The notes under the pieces: generated by a model
Told to the model about the DNA's origin: nothing
What the model saw: only the letters and a program-made list of their open reading frames with translations
The model's database searches: none
From: Pseudomonadota bacterium
Lineage (GTDB): Bacteria; Desulfobacterota; Desulfobulbia; Desulfobulbales; JAHJIY01
NCBI GenBank assembly: GCA_018823175.1
Contig: JAHJIY010000067.1
Coordinates: forward strand, 19,729-83,728
Reading direction: 5' to 3'
DNA length: 64,000 nucleotides
In this document: in pieces, positions 28,411 to 39,584 of the stretch
Position numbering within the stretch: the stretch's first letter is position 1
How the letters are laid out: the number at the start of each line of letters is the position of its first letter
Program-made: the position numbers and the translations under genes

Positions 28411-28821
28411 ATTATTGCTCCATATTTTGCTAAGTCGCAGTGCAAATAAGTCTCTTCGTATGCATATTTAAGCGAATCAGCTAATTTGATTAAGTGTTTA
28501 CCCGCTATGTTTCTGGGATAAGAGAACATATCAATATATTAATACTTGAGATCATTTTACATGAAAAACTTCTTTTTCAAATAGATGTTTTTGGAAATTG
28601 TAAATTTTTATTGTCCAATAACAAATTTAACCATGGGCATCAATCATTATGTATGGCGGAGAAAATTCCGCAGAATTAGGTTCTATCGATATTTATGTTG
28701 ATTTTAGACCGGGGATCTGATGCAATATTTAAAGAAATATCAACGTATTATTGACCGGTTCGAAGTTGATAGGCAAAATGCGTTTGTTGTGGGTGTAATA
28801 TTTTGGGGGTGTTGGTTGGGC
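28411..28821. other. Intergenic region between divergent FHA and HDOD genes
   Basis: AT-rich; presumably contains both promoters, but no clear pair stands out. An alternative longer start for the HDOD gene at 28720 (GGGGA upstream) falls here. Confidence 0.35.
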
Positions 28822-30360
28822 ATGAATGATTCAATTCAAGAAAATTATTCTGATCATAATTCCGGTAATCTGGCGAATATATTTGCGAAAATAAATATGA
28901 GCGAATTGCCGGCCATGTCACCCCATGTCCAGGAACTTATCTCTTTAGCTTATGATAACAAGGCCGGGGCGAACGAACTAGCTGATGTGATTCTGAAGGA
29001 TTATTCGCTGACTAATAAAGTTCTGCAGGTTGTAAATTCTGCCTATTACGGCCTTGGGCATCAGGTCAGCTCAATCTCGCGGGCGGTTACCATTTTGGGA
29101 TTTGATGCGGTCCGTAATATGGCAACGGCTGTTGCTATATTTGAAGACTTTGTTAAGTCCGGGGTCGAGAAGGAGGGCGTCAGTAAACTGATAACCCGTT
29201 CTTTTTTAAGTGGAATTCAGGCCAGAAGTCTGGCGGAAAAGAAAAAGTTGGGCATCTTGCCCGAAGAGGCCTTTATCTGCTCTCTTTTGCATAATCTTGG
29301 TAAAATCGTTGTCTGTTTATATCTTCCGGATCTGTATCGTGAATTAGAACAAAAGATCGAGTCGGGCTCGACTGAGGAAGAGGCTGCCTGGGAGGTATTT
29401 GATGGTCTTGATCTGAGACAAATCGGGGTAGAAGTCGCCCGGTTCTGGAATATGTCCGAAAAAGTAGTCGCTTCCATGGAGTTTTGTCCGCTTAAACCTT
29501 TGACCCCACACGATGAAATGGGCTATCTCAAAAGTATTGCCGATTTCACAAATACTATGGTTGATGATGTATGTGTCGGGCATGATATTGAGCCTCTTAT
29601 TGACGAATATGCTGAGGTGTTTGGAGTTGATCTGGCCGAAGCCATTGAATTGCTTAAAGACAGTCTGGATGAAGCGGTCGTGATGTCCAAGGCCATTCGT
29701 TATGGTCTTGGCAAGCTTAAGATCAAAGAATTGCTTGATGTTCTGGAAAGGGATGTGACAAGGTTGTTGGCTTTCCGGAAGAAAGAGGCGGAACAGGCCG
29801 CGGCGGAAGCGGGTGAGATCTCGGGAAAACTTGACATGCCGGAATCAGCCGAAGGGAAAACTACGGATGATTTTGTTAAGGAAATTATGGGAATCTTGAT
29901 GGGACCTTTCGAATTAAAGGATATTTACAGCCTTTTGGCGGAAGGTTTGTTTGCGTGCATTGGTTTTGATCGTGTTGTCCTGGCCTTGCTTAAGAAGAAT
30001 TCAGCCGGTATTTCTTTGGGCGAGTGTCATGCCCTGGGAGATATCAATGCCGATGCGCTGCAGGATTTTGAGACCCAATTTTTTGATCGTAAACTTATTA
30101 TTCCCCAATGTCTGGTTAAGGGCAAGGACGTCGCTGTCCCGCCAGACACCAGTGGGACGTTCAATGGAGAATTTGAAAAAAGAGTGAAGGGCCGCACTGT
30201 TTATCTGTTGCCCATTACTCTGCATGAGAAGTCAATGGGGCTGATTTATCTTGATCGGAAAAAAGGTCGCCTGAAGCTTAATGCCGAAGAGATAAAAAAA
30301 ACTCGTTTGTTCCGCGACATTGCGGAAATGGCCCTTAAAAAGATCCGGGCCCGCCATTGA
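28822..30360 (+). CDS. HDOD-GAF signalling protein (copy 1)
   Basis: A 512-residue cytoplasmic protein. The HDOD domain (~20-215; FAKINMSELPAMSPHVQEL, KDYSLTNKVLQVVNSAYYG, SISRAVTILGFDAVRN, FICSLLHNLGKIV) is an HD-like helical module without the full HD metal site. A linker rich in Glu/Ala precedes a C-terminal GAF-like domain (FACIGFDRVVLALL, GLIYLDRKKGRL). HDOD proteins act in signalling, often with two-component systems or biofilm control, but the partner is not evident. Start 28822 is chosen by alignment with the paralogue at 30588; the ATG at 28720 would add 34 unconserved residues. Confidence 0.85.
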   Translation: MNDSIQENYSDHNSGNLANIFAKINMSELPAMSPHVQELISLAYDNKAGANELADVILKDYSLTNKVLQVVNSAYYGLGHQVSSISRAVTILGFDAVRNMATAVAIFEDFVKSGVEKEGVSKLITRSFLSGIQARSLAEKKKLGILPEEAFICSLLHNLGKIVVCLYLPDLYRELEQKIESGSTEEEAAWEVFDGLDLRQIGVEVARFWNMSEKVVASMEFCPLKPLTPHDEMGYLKSIADFTNTMVDDVCVGHDIEPLIDEYAEVFGVDLAEAIELLKDSLDEAVVMSKAIRYGLGKLKIKELLDVLERDVTRLLAFRKKEAEQAAAEAGEISGKLDMPESAEGKTTDDFVKEIMGILMGPFELKDIYSLLAEGLFACIGFDRVVLALLKKNSAGISLGECHALGDINADALQDFETQFFDRKLIIPQCLVKGKDVAVPPDTSGTFNGEFEKRVKGRTVYLLPITLHEKSMGLIYLDRKKGRLKLNAEEIKKTRLFRDIAEMALKKIRARH

Positions 30361-30587
30361 ACATGTATTGCGAATCTTATTTTTTTGGCTGGTCGAATTT
30401 TTTATAAAAATAAACTTGGTCAAATGCGGGATTGAAATAATTTCCATTGTTTAGGTATACTTTTTCAGGAGTATTTATTAGCGGGTTTCACTTACTGCGC
30501 CCTTTCAGGATAATGAAATATTTACCGCCGCGGATCGCTTATTTATAAAAATACGGTGTGTTTGAAATAATAATTTCAGAGGCTATT

Positions 30588-32132
30588 TTGAGTCAAAATA
30601 CTACAGATAATTCTACCTCAAATTCATCGGATTCTCATTCCGGTAAGCTTGGTGAGATTTTTGCCAAGATCAATATGAGTGAGCTGCCGGCGATGTCCTC
30701 GCATGTCCAGGAGTTAATCTCTCTAACTCATAGTCGTAGAAGTGCGGCCTACGAGCTTTCCAAAGTAATTCTCAAGGATTATTCTCTGACCAACAAGGTG
30801 TTACAGGTCGTTAATTCAGCTTTTTATTCTCTGGGGCGTCCGGTCAGCTCGATTTCGCGGGCCGTTACCATCCTTGGGTTTGACGCGGTTCGGGACCTGG
30901 CGATGGCGATCGCTCTTTTTGAGGATTTTGTTAAAGCCGGGGTTGAAAAGGAAGGGATTACCAAAATTCTTGCCCGTTCCTTTTTGAGCGCGTTGCAGGC
31001 CCGTGAGCTTGTTGACAGTAAGGGGCTGAATTTGCCTCCCGAAGAGGCTTTTATTTGTGCCTTGTTACATAACCTGGGCCGGATAATCGTCTGTATATAT
31101 CTGCCGGATAAATATAGCGAGATTGAACGGCAGATCGCAGGTGGTGTGCCGGAAGATAAGGCCTGTCGAGTCGTTTTGGAAGATTTGACTTTTATGTTGA
31201 TTGGTGAAGAGGTTGCCAAATTCTGGAACCTTTCGGAAAAAGTTGTAGCCTGTATGGATACCAGGCCGGGAAAACCTAAAAACCGGGATGATGCAATCGG
31301 ATATCTGCAGAGTCTTTCCGATTTTACGAACCGGTTGGTGGATAGTATCTGTGATGAAGGTGATGTCGCGGCCCTGCTTGATAATTATCAGCAACTTATT
31401 CCGATGGATCAGGCCGAGGCCGTGCAGTTGATGACCATGAGTATTGATGCCTCGGAAGACATCTCAGATTCAATGCGTTATGGTCTTTCGAAATTAAAGA
31501 TTCGCAGCAAGGTGCAGAAAGCCGAATTGAGTCTTAAGGAAGGAGATGATCCGGTCACGGAGAGCAGGCCGAAAAAGAAGAAAAAAGAACCTCCAGAGGA
31601 ACTTGATGAGCTCCCGGTCAGTAAGGATAAAACGGTTAATGATTTTATTAGGGAGATTGCCGAAACTCTTACCGGTGATTTCCAGATTAACGATTTTTAT
31701 ATTAACCTCCTGGAGGCCTTGTATCGAGGCGTTGGTTTTGATCGGGTCATTCTTGGTATCGTTAAAATTCAGCCGTCTCAAAAAACAGTGGTCGGCCGGT
31801 TTGGACTAGGTGATATCGATCCGGTCGGGGTTAATAATTTTGAACATCCTCTGGCCAGTATGCAATATCTTATTGCCCAGGCTATGGCCGGTTGTCAGGA
31901 TATGAGTATTCTACCGAATACGGCCGGGGCCTTTCCCGAAAACATGAAGTATCTGGTCAGAGATCGTGCCATCGAGTTGTTGCCGATATGTCTGGATAAA
32001 AAGGCGATCGGTCTGATTTATCTTGATCGTAAAAAAGGGAGGCCACCTTTGGACCCGAATGAAAGAAAGGCAATAAGTCTGTTTCGGGATTTGGCGGTTA
32101 TGGCCATTCAGAAATTGTATAATAGAAGATAA
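30588..32132 (+). CDS. HDOD-GAF signalling protein (copy 2)
   Basis: A 514-residue paralogue of the preceding gene with the same order: Ser/Asn-rich start, HDOD (GEIFAKINMSELPAMSSHVQE onward; FICALLHNLGRII), linker with a basic KKKKK stretch, and GAF-like C-terminus ending GLIYLDRKKGRPPLD. Many blocks are identical between the two copies (IFAKINMSELPAMS, KDYSLTNKVLQVVNSA, SSISRAVTILGFDAVR), so this is a tandem duplication. The start is TTG 30588 with AGAGG five bases upstream; the GTG at 30558 lacks a site. It may detect a different ligand through the more divergent GAF part. Confidence 0.86.
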   Translation: MSQNTTDNSTSNSSDSHSGKLGEIFAKINMSELPAMSSHVQELISLTHSRRSAAYELSKVILKDYSLTNKVLQVVNSAFYSLGRPVSSISRAVTILGFDAVRDLAMAIALFEDFVKAGVEKEGITKILARSFLSALQARELVDSKGLNLPPEEAFICALLHNLGRIIVCIYLPDKYSEIERQIAGGVPEDKACRVVLEDLTFMLIGEEVAKFWNLSEKVVACMDTRPGKPKNRDDAIGYLQSLSDFTNRLVDSICDEGDVAALLDNYQQLIPMDQAEAVQLMTMSIDASEDISDSMRYGLSKLKIRSKVQKAELSLKEGDDPVTESRPKKKKKEPPEELDELPVSKDKTVNDFIREIAETLTGDFQINDFYINLLEALYRGVGFDRVILGIVKIQPSQKTVVGRFGLGDIDPVGVNNFEHPLASMQYLIAQAMAGCQDMSILPNTAGAFPENMKYLVRDRAIELLPICLDKKAIGLIYLDRKKGRPPLDPNERKAISLFRDLAVMAIQKLYNRR

Positions 32133-32153
32133 TTGTTTTTTCACTTTGTCTTT

Positions 32154-32195
32154 GGTTCAAACCGATGAGCGAGCTCACGAGACATCGAGACTTGT
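32154..32195. repeat. Dispersed repeat family C, minus orientation
   Basis: The reverse strand reads AAGTCTCGATGTCTCGTG, then AGCTCGCTCATCGGTTTGA. The same block occurs at about 56517-56555 inside the diverged family A copy before copA. CGATG...CATCG can pair. The remainder of the 32133-32527 gap has no credible gene. Confidence 0.6.
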
Positions 32196-32527
32196 GTTGT
32201 CTTGTAGAAAATAAGTGAAGACTCCGATTGTCATTGCGGGATAAAAAAGTCATTTGGTTTTCCGCCGCCACGAAATCAGCGCTTTTGTTACTTGATTTTT
32301 GGATTGGTTCCCGTCTTAACCACCCCCTTTCCAAGTCCGACCCCGGCAAACAATTTTCATGCAAAATAAGCATGTATAATTTGATGGTCAGTAAACAAAA
32401 AAATAAATGATTATTTCTTGATCCGTCATTTTGTATTAAGTTGCACCAGCCGTGTCGGCAAAATCTTTGCAAGAATCATTAATTCCCGGTGCTTGCTCTA
32501 CTTTGGTTTTTTCGGAGAGATCAAAAC

Positions 32528-33514
32528 ATGCTGCTTTATGTAGTGTTGTGCGTTGTCGGTTTTGTCTTGCTCTATTATGGCGCCGAATGGCTGGTCAAGG
32601 GATCGTCAAGCCTGGCGCGTAGTCTGGGGGTAGTCCCTCTGGTTATCGGTTTGACGGTGGTTGCGTTCGGCACTTCCGCCCCGGAATTGTTGGTTAGCGT
32701 AGTCTCGGCTATCCAGGGCAAGAGTATGATCGCGATCGGTAATGTTGTCGGAAGCAATATTTGTAATATCGCCCTTGTCTTAGGTGTCGCCGCTCTTTTT
32801 AATCCGATCAGGAGTAATATGTCGGTGGTCAAGCGGGATATTCCCATCATGCTGGCGGTTTCTCTTTACCTGCTGGTTCTTTCTCTAAATAATGAGATCT
32901 CAAGAATTGAGGGTGCAACCCTGTTTGCCGGGATTATTACCTATACCTTTTATAATTATTATGTCTCGAAGCGGGAGTGTGAAAGAAGCGGGGGGGCTGC
33001 CTGTGAAACCGGTCTTGAAGAGATTGGCTATGTTTTGTCCAGGGGGAAGCAGATTTTCCTTATTGTGGTCGGGATTATCTGTGTAGTGGGTGGGGCCAAG
33101 CTGGTGGTTGATTCAGCGGTTATCCTGATGAAATATCTGGGAGTGGGCGAGAAGTTTATTGGGCTGACTATTGTCGCTTTCGGCACTTCTCTGCCGGAAT
33201 TGGCGACTTCGGTGGTTGCCGCTATTCGGAAGGAAATGGATATCAGTATCGGGAATCTGGTGGGGAGCAATGTTTTTAACATCATGAGTGTGCTCGGTTC
33301 GGCGGCGATGGTGAAACCGATTGCCATCCCTGGCGGTCTTCTGGCAAGCGGGCTGGTGATTGATTACGCCGTCATGCTTTTTGTCAGTTTTCTGCCCTGG
33401 CTGATGATGCGCAAGACTGCCACCGTGACCCGCGGCGGTGGTTTATGTTTGTTGGCGAGTTATTTTCTTTATCTGGTGTATCTGGTTACCATGACTACAT
33501 CCGCCGCAGTCTAA
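32528..33514 (+). CDS. Calcium/sodium antiporter (CaCA family, YrbG-like)
   Basis: A 328-residue inner-membrane exchanger with about ten hydrophobic segments in two inverted halves. Each half carries the alpha-repeat signature: VVAFGTSAPELLVSVVSA with GNVVGSNICNIALVLG, and IVAFGTSLPELATSVVAA with GNLVGSNVFNIMSVLG; the paired Glu residues (PEL) coordinate the cation. Start ATG 32528 follows GGAGAG; the longer frame from 32489 adds a basic stretch not expected in the family. It probably extrudes Ca2+ in exchange for Na+ or H+. No operon partner is apparent. Confidence 0.93.
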   Translation: MLLYVVLCVVGFVLLYYGAEWLVKGSSSLARSLGVVPLVIGLTVVAFGTSAPELLVSVVSAIQGKSMIAIGNVVGSNICNIALVLGVAALFNPIRSNMSVVKRDIPIMLAVSLYLLVLSLNNEISRIEGATLFAGIITYTFYNYYVSKRECERSGGAACETGLEEIGYVLSRGKQIFLIVVGIICVVGGAKLVVDSAVILMKYLGVGEKFIGLTIVAFGTSLPELATSVVAAIRKEMDISIGNLVGSNVFNIMSVLGSAAMVKPIAIPGGLLASGLVIDYAVMLFVSFLPWLMMRKTATVTRGGGLCLLASYFLYLVYLVTMTTSAAV

Positions 33515-33769
33515 GTATTTTATCTTGGTGTTTTCTTTTATGCCGATCGGAGTAGATTGGTTGGTCTGTTGCCGGAGACAGGAGAGAGGATGTTTGCAAT
33601 CCAAATCGGGATGTGCTAATAAATCGTCCTCTTGTCCTGGAAAGATATGGGGTGAAATTATCTTTCAGTTAACCGACAGACCCCGAGGGAGTAACAGGAA
33701 AGACGCCGCTTTTGCTCAATTACATTTAATATCACTTTTTAAGTCAGCCATGAAATTTAAGGAAATAAT

Positions 33770-35998
<2,229 letters not shown>

Positions 35999-36040
35999 TT
36001 TCAGCTCGATATTTATCCTAACATATAGTTTTATATTGGA

Positions 36041-36071
36041 AAGCCGTGGTGCAAAACAAGCACCACGGCTT
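36041..36071 (+). terminator. Intrinsic terminator after icd2
   Basis: AAGCCGTGGTG (36041-36051) pairs perfectly with CACCACGGCTT (36061-36071) over a nine-base loop, followed by TAATTTTG. Confidence 0.85.
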
Positions 36072-36209
36072 TAATTTTGTGAAAATGCATAAACTAATAA
36101 TTTTTGACGGTTGATGTAATTCTTTGCAATAAATCTATTTGTCTGGTAGGGTTGGCTTGTTTTTGCAATATGATTCTTCTTTCAATTCTATGCGTATATG
36201 GAGCTAAGA

Positions 36210-38303
36210 ATGAACTCTAATCTGCCCTGTTTGAGAATACATTGGTTGATAGCATCCTTCTTCGTTTCACTGATAATGTGGCAGATAATTTCCGGACAAA
36301 GTTCTTGGGCTGATACTACCGCTCCATCAGCCGGGAAAGACATGAAACCTTCTTCCTCTCTCGTTATTCAATCCTCTCCTCAAATTATCAGAAGCAGAGA
36401 ATATGCCAGCCCGTCTTATAATCCGGCAAAGGATGATCCTCCAATACATGCCGCAGTCAGAAGGAATGACTGGCAGGCGGTGCAAAGACTTATTGCCGAG
36501 GGCGCTGATATCAATGCAACCACCAAGTACCTTCAGACCCCTTTAATCGTTGCGATCAGTTCCGGTCATGATGAGATGGCGAGACGACTCATCGAAGCGG
36601 GGGCTGATCTGAATCCTCTGGGCACTAAGGAGGTAGTTCTCGAAAGATCACCAACATCAACCGGTTCTGTGGAGCCAACAAGTCCGTTGAGCTGGGCAAT
36701 CGTTAAGAAAAACGAAAAGTTAGTTTTATTTCTTCTCGAAAAAGGGGCCACCTTTAATGAATTTGAGTCAAAATATGATAAAAGTTTTGAGCGTGTTTAT
36801 AAAATGCTTCTCTCTCTTGGTTCATATGATTCAGCAAAAAAAATGCTGGTAAAAGCGGATCAAGATCAACGGCAAAAATCCGTCAATAATATGCTGTTTT
36901 GGGCTATTCGTTATGTAAAAGAGAATAAATTTGAGATCTTGAAGTTCTTAATTGAGCAAAATGCTAATCTTGATGTCTTTGACCAAAGGGGGGTGACGCC
37001 ACTTTTGGAGGCCACTATGCTGGCTGACCTTGATACCGTAACATTTTTGCTCGATAATGGCGCTAAAGTTGATAACCCAAGTATCCAAGGCAAGTCATCC
37101 TCCTCTGATACCGGGGCGACTGCCATGCTGTTTGCCTTTAGTAAAGCTTTTGTCGGTTCCACCTCTTTAAGCGAACGAGCGAAAGAGGCAAATTATCTAT
37201 CGATTGGCAAACTTTTGCTCGCCCGGGGGGCCAATGTCAACCATCAGGGTAACAATAAATTGGCAGCTATCCATTATCTGATCAAGGCCCCGGAACCGAT
37301 AGAGTTTATTGAGCTGTTTTGTGAACATGATGCTAACCTTGATTTACAGGGAGGAAGGGGAATTACTATTTTAAGGCAATTCTTGGATCTCAATCGTCTG
37401 GATATTGCTGATTTTTTGCTTGCAAAGGGTGCCGACATCAATAGCGATAGTATCGATCTTGTTAGATATCTCCGTGAAAGTGATCGGAGTAACAATCCCA
37501 AAAACAATGATAGTGTGGTTAACTTTCTTTTGGCTAATAATTTTGATTTAAATAAGCAGAAAAAAGCCAATACTCTGCCTCTGATTTATGCCGCCGAAAC
37601 TGGTAATATTGAATATTTTGAAAAATTTATCTCCCTGGGCGCAGACGTAAACCTGAAGGACTTGGCGGGCAAAACCCCTCTTTTTAGTGCGGTCCAGGGT
37701 GGTAATCTTGAAATTGTAAAAATCCTAATGGCATCAGGGGCCGAGGTCAATTCAAAAAACAAGGAAGGACTTACTTCCTTTATGCTGGCCAGTATCAGTG
37801 GTCAGCAAGAAATAGCAGAGTTTCTTAAATCTCAAGGTGCTGACACAACAGGAGTGGTGACAGATCCAACCACTATTGCCCTTTTGAAAAAATATAAACT
37901 TATTCCCGAGGAAAGTTGTGGTGTTATAGATGAAAACTTTACTTACATCCAGTTCATGCTTCGTTCACAATATGGAAAATCTATTAAAGACCTTGCAAAT
38001 CCAAACCCCAGGTTTGCATCTCCGGAAAAAACCTGGGAACTTTATAAGCAGGCCTTGATCAAGGGAGATCTGGAATTTGCCGCAAAGTGTCACCTGCCAA
38101 ATAGCAGTACAATGGAAATGTATGAACAGCTTGGCCAAGAGAAAACTAGTGAAATTGCGAAGAATTTCCGGCCGATCCAAAGGGTCAGCGGGGACGATGA
38201 AAGGTGCGAATACCGGATTAAACGGATGCAGTTAGGCACTGAAATTTCATATACTATAACATTTGTTAATGTGTTTGGTGAGTGGAAGATTGAGCAGTTT
38301 TAG
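36210..38303 (+). CDS. Secreted ankyrin-repeat protein
   Basis: A 697-residue protein with a signal peptide (IHWLIASFFVSLIMWQI, cleavage near SWADT). Ankyrin-like units run from ~residue 80 to ~550; clear ones include PPIHAAVRRNDWQAVQRLI, TPLIVAISSGHDEMARRLI, TPLLEATMLADLDTVTFLL, LPLIYAAETGNIEYFEKFI, TPLFSAVQGGNLEIVKILM and TSFMLASISGQQEIAEFL. The C-terminal ~110 residues (TWELYKQALIKGDLEFAAKC...FVNVFGEWKIEQF) resemble an NTF2/DUF4878-like domain. Start ATG 36210 has GGAG six bases upstream; ATG 36198 is four codons earlier. Probably a periplasmic protein-protein scaffold; target unknown. Confidence 0.88.
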   Translation: MNSNLPCLRIHWLIASFFVSLIMWQIISGQSSWADTTAPSAGKDMKPSSSLVIQSSPQIIRSREYASPSYNPAKDDPPIHAAVRRNDWQAVQRLIAEGADINATTKYLQTPLIVAISSGHDEMARRLIEAGADLNPLGTKEVVLERSPTSTGSVEPTSPLSWAIVKKNEKLVLFLLEKGATFNEFESKYDKSFERVYKMLLSLGSYDSAKKMLVKADQDQRQKSVNNMLFWAIRYVKENKFEILKFLIEQNANLDVFDQRGVTPLLEATMLADLDTVTFLLDNGAKVDNPSIQGKSSSSDTGATAMLFAFSKAFVGSTSLSERAKEANYLSIGKLLLARGANVNHQGNNKLAAIHYLIKAPEPIEFIELFCEHDANLDLQGGRGITILRQFLDLNRLDIADFLLAKGADINSDSIDLVRYLRESDRSNNPKNNDSVVNFLLANNFDLNKQKKANTLPLIYAAETGNIEYFEKFISLGADVNLKDLAGKTPLFSAVQGGNLEIVKILMASGAEVNSKNKEGLTSFMLASISGQQEIAEFLKSQGADTTGVVTDPTTIALLKKYKLIPEESCGVIDENFTYIQFMLRSQYGKSIKDLANPNPRFASPEKTWELYKQALIKGDLEFAAKCHLPNSSTMEMYEQLGQEKTSEIAKNFRPIQRVSGDDERCEYRIKRMQLGTEISYTITFVNVFGEWKIEQF

Positions 38304-38331
38304 CCGGAAGTTTGGCTATTGATCCTTTTTG

Positions 38332-38691
38332 TTATAGATCGATATCCGACCATACCGCGTATTCGTTCCCGTTGGGATCGATAAAGTGAAAGCGACGACC
38401 GCCAGGAAATGAAAATATGGGTTTGATTATTGAGCCGCCGGCCTTCTTTATTTTACTTTGAGTTTGTTCCAGGTTCTCACTGTAAAAAATTACAAGGGCG
38501 CTTCCTTTTTTTGTGGAAACGATCAGCTCGGATTTGAAGAAACCGCCGTCAATCCCTGCATTTGAAAAGGCCGTATATTCCGGACCATAATCAACAAACG
38601 ACCAGCCGAATACCCGAGTGAAAAAGGCTTTGTTCTGCTCAATATCTCGGGCCGGGAACTCAAGATAGTTTATTTTTTCATGTACTTTCAT
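38332..38691 (-). CDS. VOC/glyoxalase-fold protein
   Basis: A 119-residue protein of the vicinal oxygen chelate superfamily. The start MKVHEKINYLEFPARDIEQ, then FFTRVFGWSFVDYG and the end GGRRFHFIDPNGNEYAVWS are typical of the YP_family/glyoxalase-like group, whose members bind small molecules or metals; the catalytic role cannot be told from the sequence. The ATG at 38691 overlaps the upstream PAS gene by 14 bases. The frame extends to 38718, but the extra residues are unconserved. Its stop converges on the ankyrin gene 28 bases away. Confidence 0.85.
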   Translation of the reverse strand: MKVHEKINYLEFPARDIEQNKAFFTRVFGWSFVDYGPEYTAFSNAGIDGGFFKSELIVSTKKGSALVIFYSENLEQTQSKIKKAGGSIIKPIFSFPGGRRFHFIDPNGNEYAVWSDIDL

Positions 38692-39118
38692 CACTTGTTC
38701 GCGCTCGGAAGGTATCAATGGTCATGATGACATATTCGGTGATTTTCTTTGTTGATATCTGCAGGTCATAAGGCGTGATTTTGTTATGCTTCCTGATGTC
38801 TAGAATTGTCCGGACATTGTTGTGTGATTTTCCGCTGGTAAAGGTTTCTACTACCGCGTTTTTGATTTTGCAGTTTTCGCAGTTTGGATCTTTGCCGCAT
38901 CCTGCTTCGGTAAAAGAATGAACGCAATCGAACACCTCTCCTCCTCGATGGCCTGCAATATTTTCAAGATTTTTGCCGAATAATTCACCGGCTTTTTGGT
39001 TTGCGGTTACCACTTGCCTTGGTTCGGCCTGCATAAGGAGGGCGGGGGATTTAAGGAGCTTGAGGTGTGATTGCGGGTTCTTCTTGCGACTGTCGGATGT
39101 TGGGCTGACTTGGCTCAT
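38678..39118 (-). CDS. Small PAS-domain protein with cysteine cluster
   Basis: A 146-residue protein. A PAS-like fold (VTANQKAGELFGKNLENIAGHRGGEVF) contains the pattern C-x8-C-x5-C-x2-C (VFDCVHSFTEAGCGKDPNCENC), which recurs in stand-alone PAS proteins of Desulfobacterota and could hold a metal or respond to redox; the cofactor is not known. No kinase or output domain is attached. GAGGAG lies right before ATG 39118. It overlaps the VOC gene, suggesting joint translation. Confidence 0.8.
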   Translation of the reverse strand: MSQVSPTSDSRKKNPQSHLKLLKSPALLMQAEPRQVVTANQKAGELFGKNLENIAGHRGGEVFDCVHSFTEAGCGKDPNCENCKIKNAVVETFTSGKSHNNVRTILDIRKHNKITPYDLQISTKKITEYVIMTIDTFRARTSDEST

Positions 39119-39212
39119 GCTCTCCTCATTTTATTTCCCGGATGAAAATCAGGGGGCCCGGTTTCTTTGCTTTCGTAGCCGCTTGCCATTCTTGATAGTA
39201 TTTGTTGTTATG

Positions 39213-39548
39213 TCATAAAGCAGCGAGCAGGCTAAGGAGTAAATTATAGTTTGTCTTATTTTTGTTGAGGAATTTATTGGTCCGCATGCCTGAATCGTAT
39301 ACTTCATTGATCACGGCGTTCATGGCATGCAAGATTTCCTGATTGTTTAGTAACTCTACGATATTAATAATTTTCCTTTCTTCATTATTCTGCTGCATTT
39401 GGCTTTTAATTTCAGCCAGATGCAGCAGGCGTAAATTTTCAGGGGATTTTTCCAGGAAGGCCAGCCAGGCGATTAATTCTTCTGAATCAACCGCCGCATC
39501 AATAAAATCAATAATATGCTGGTCGTGGTTGTCGGGAGGTGGATGCAT
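39213..39548 (-). CDS. Hypothetical protein after the M48 peptidase
   Basis: A 111-residue protein I do not recognise. It is predominantly helical, has no signal peptide, and includes DFIDAAVDSEELIAWLAFLE and EIKSQMQQNNEERKIINIVEL, with a polar KNKTNYN stretch before a leucine-rich end. GGGAGG immediately precedes the ATG at 39548, and it starts 36 bases after the M48 peptidase stop on the same strand, so it is probably a real second gene of that transcript. Function unknown. Confidence 0.6.
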   Translation of the reverse strand: MHPPPDNHDQHIIDFIDAAVDSEELIAWLAFLEKSPENLRLLHLAEIKSQMQQNNEERKIINIVELLNNQEILHAMNAVINEVYDSGMRTNKFLNKNKTNYNLLLSLLAAL

Positions 39549-39584
39549 GGCTTTCGGGTGGTGGATATTAAGTCGTTTAATCGT

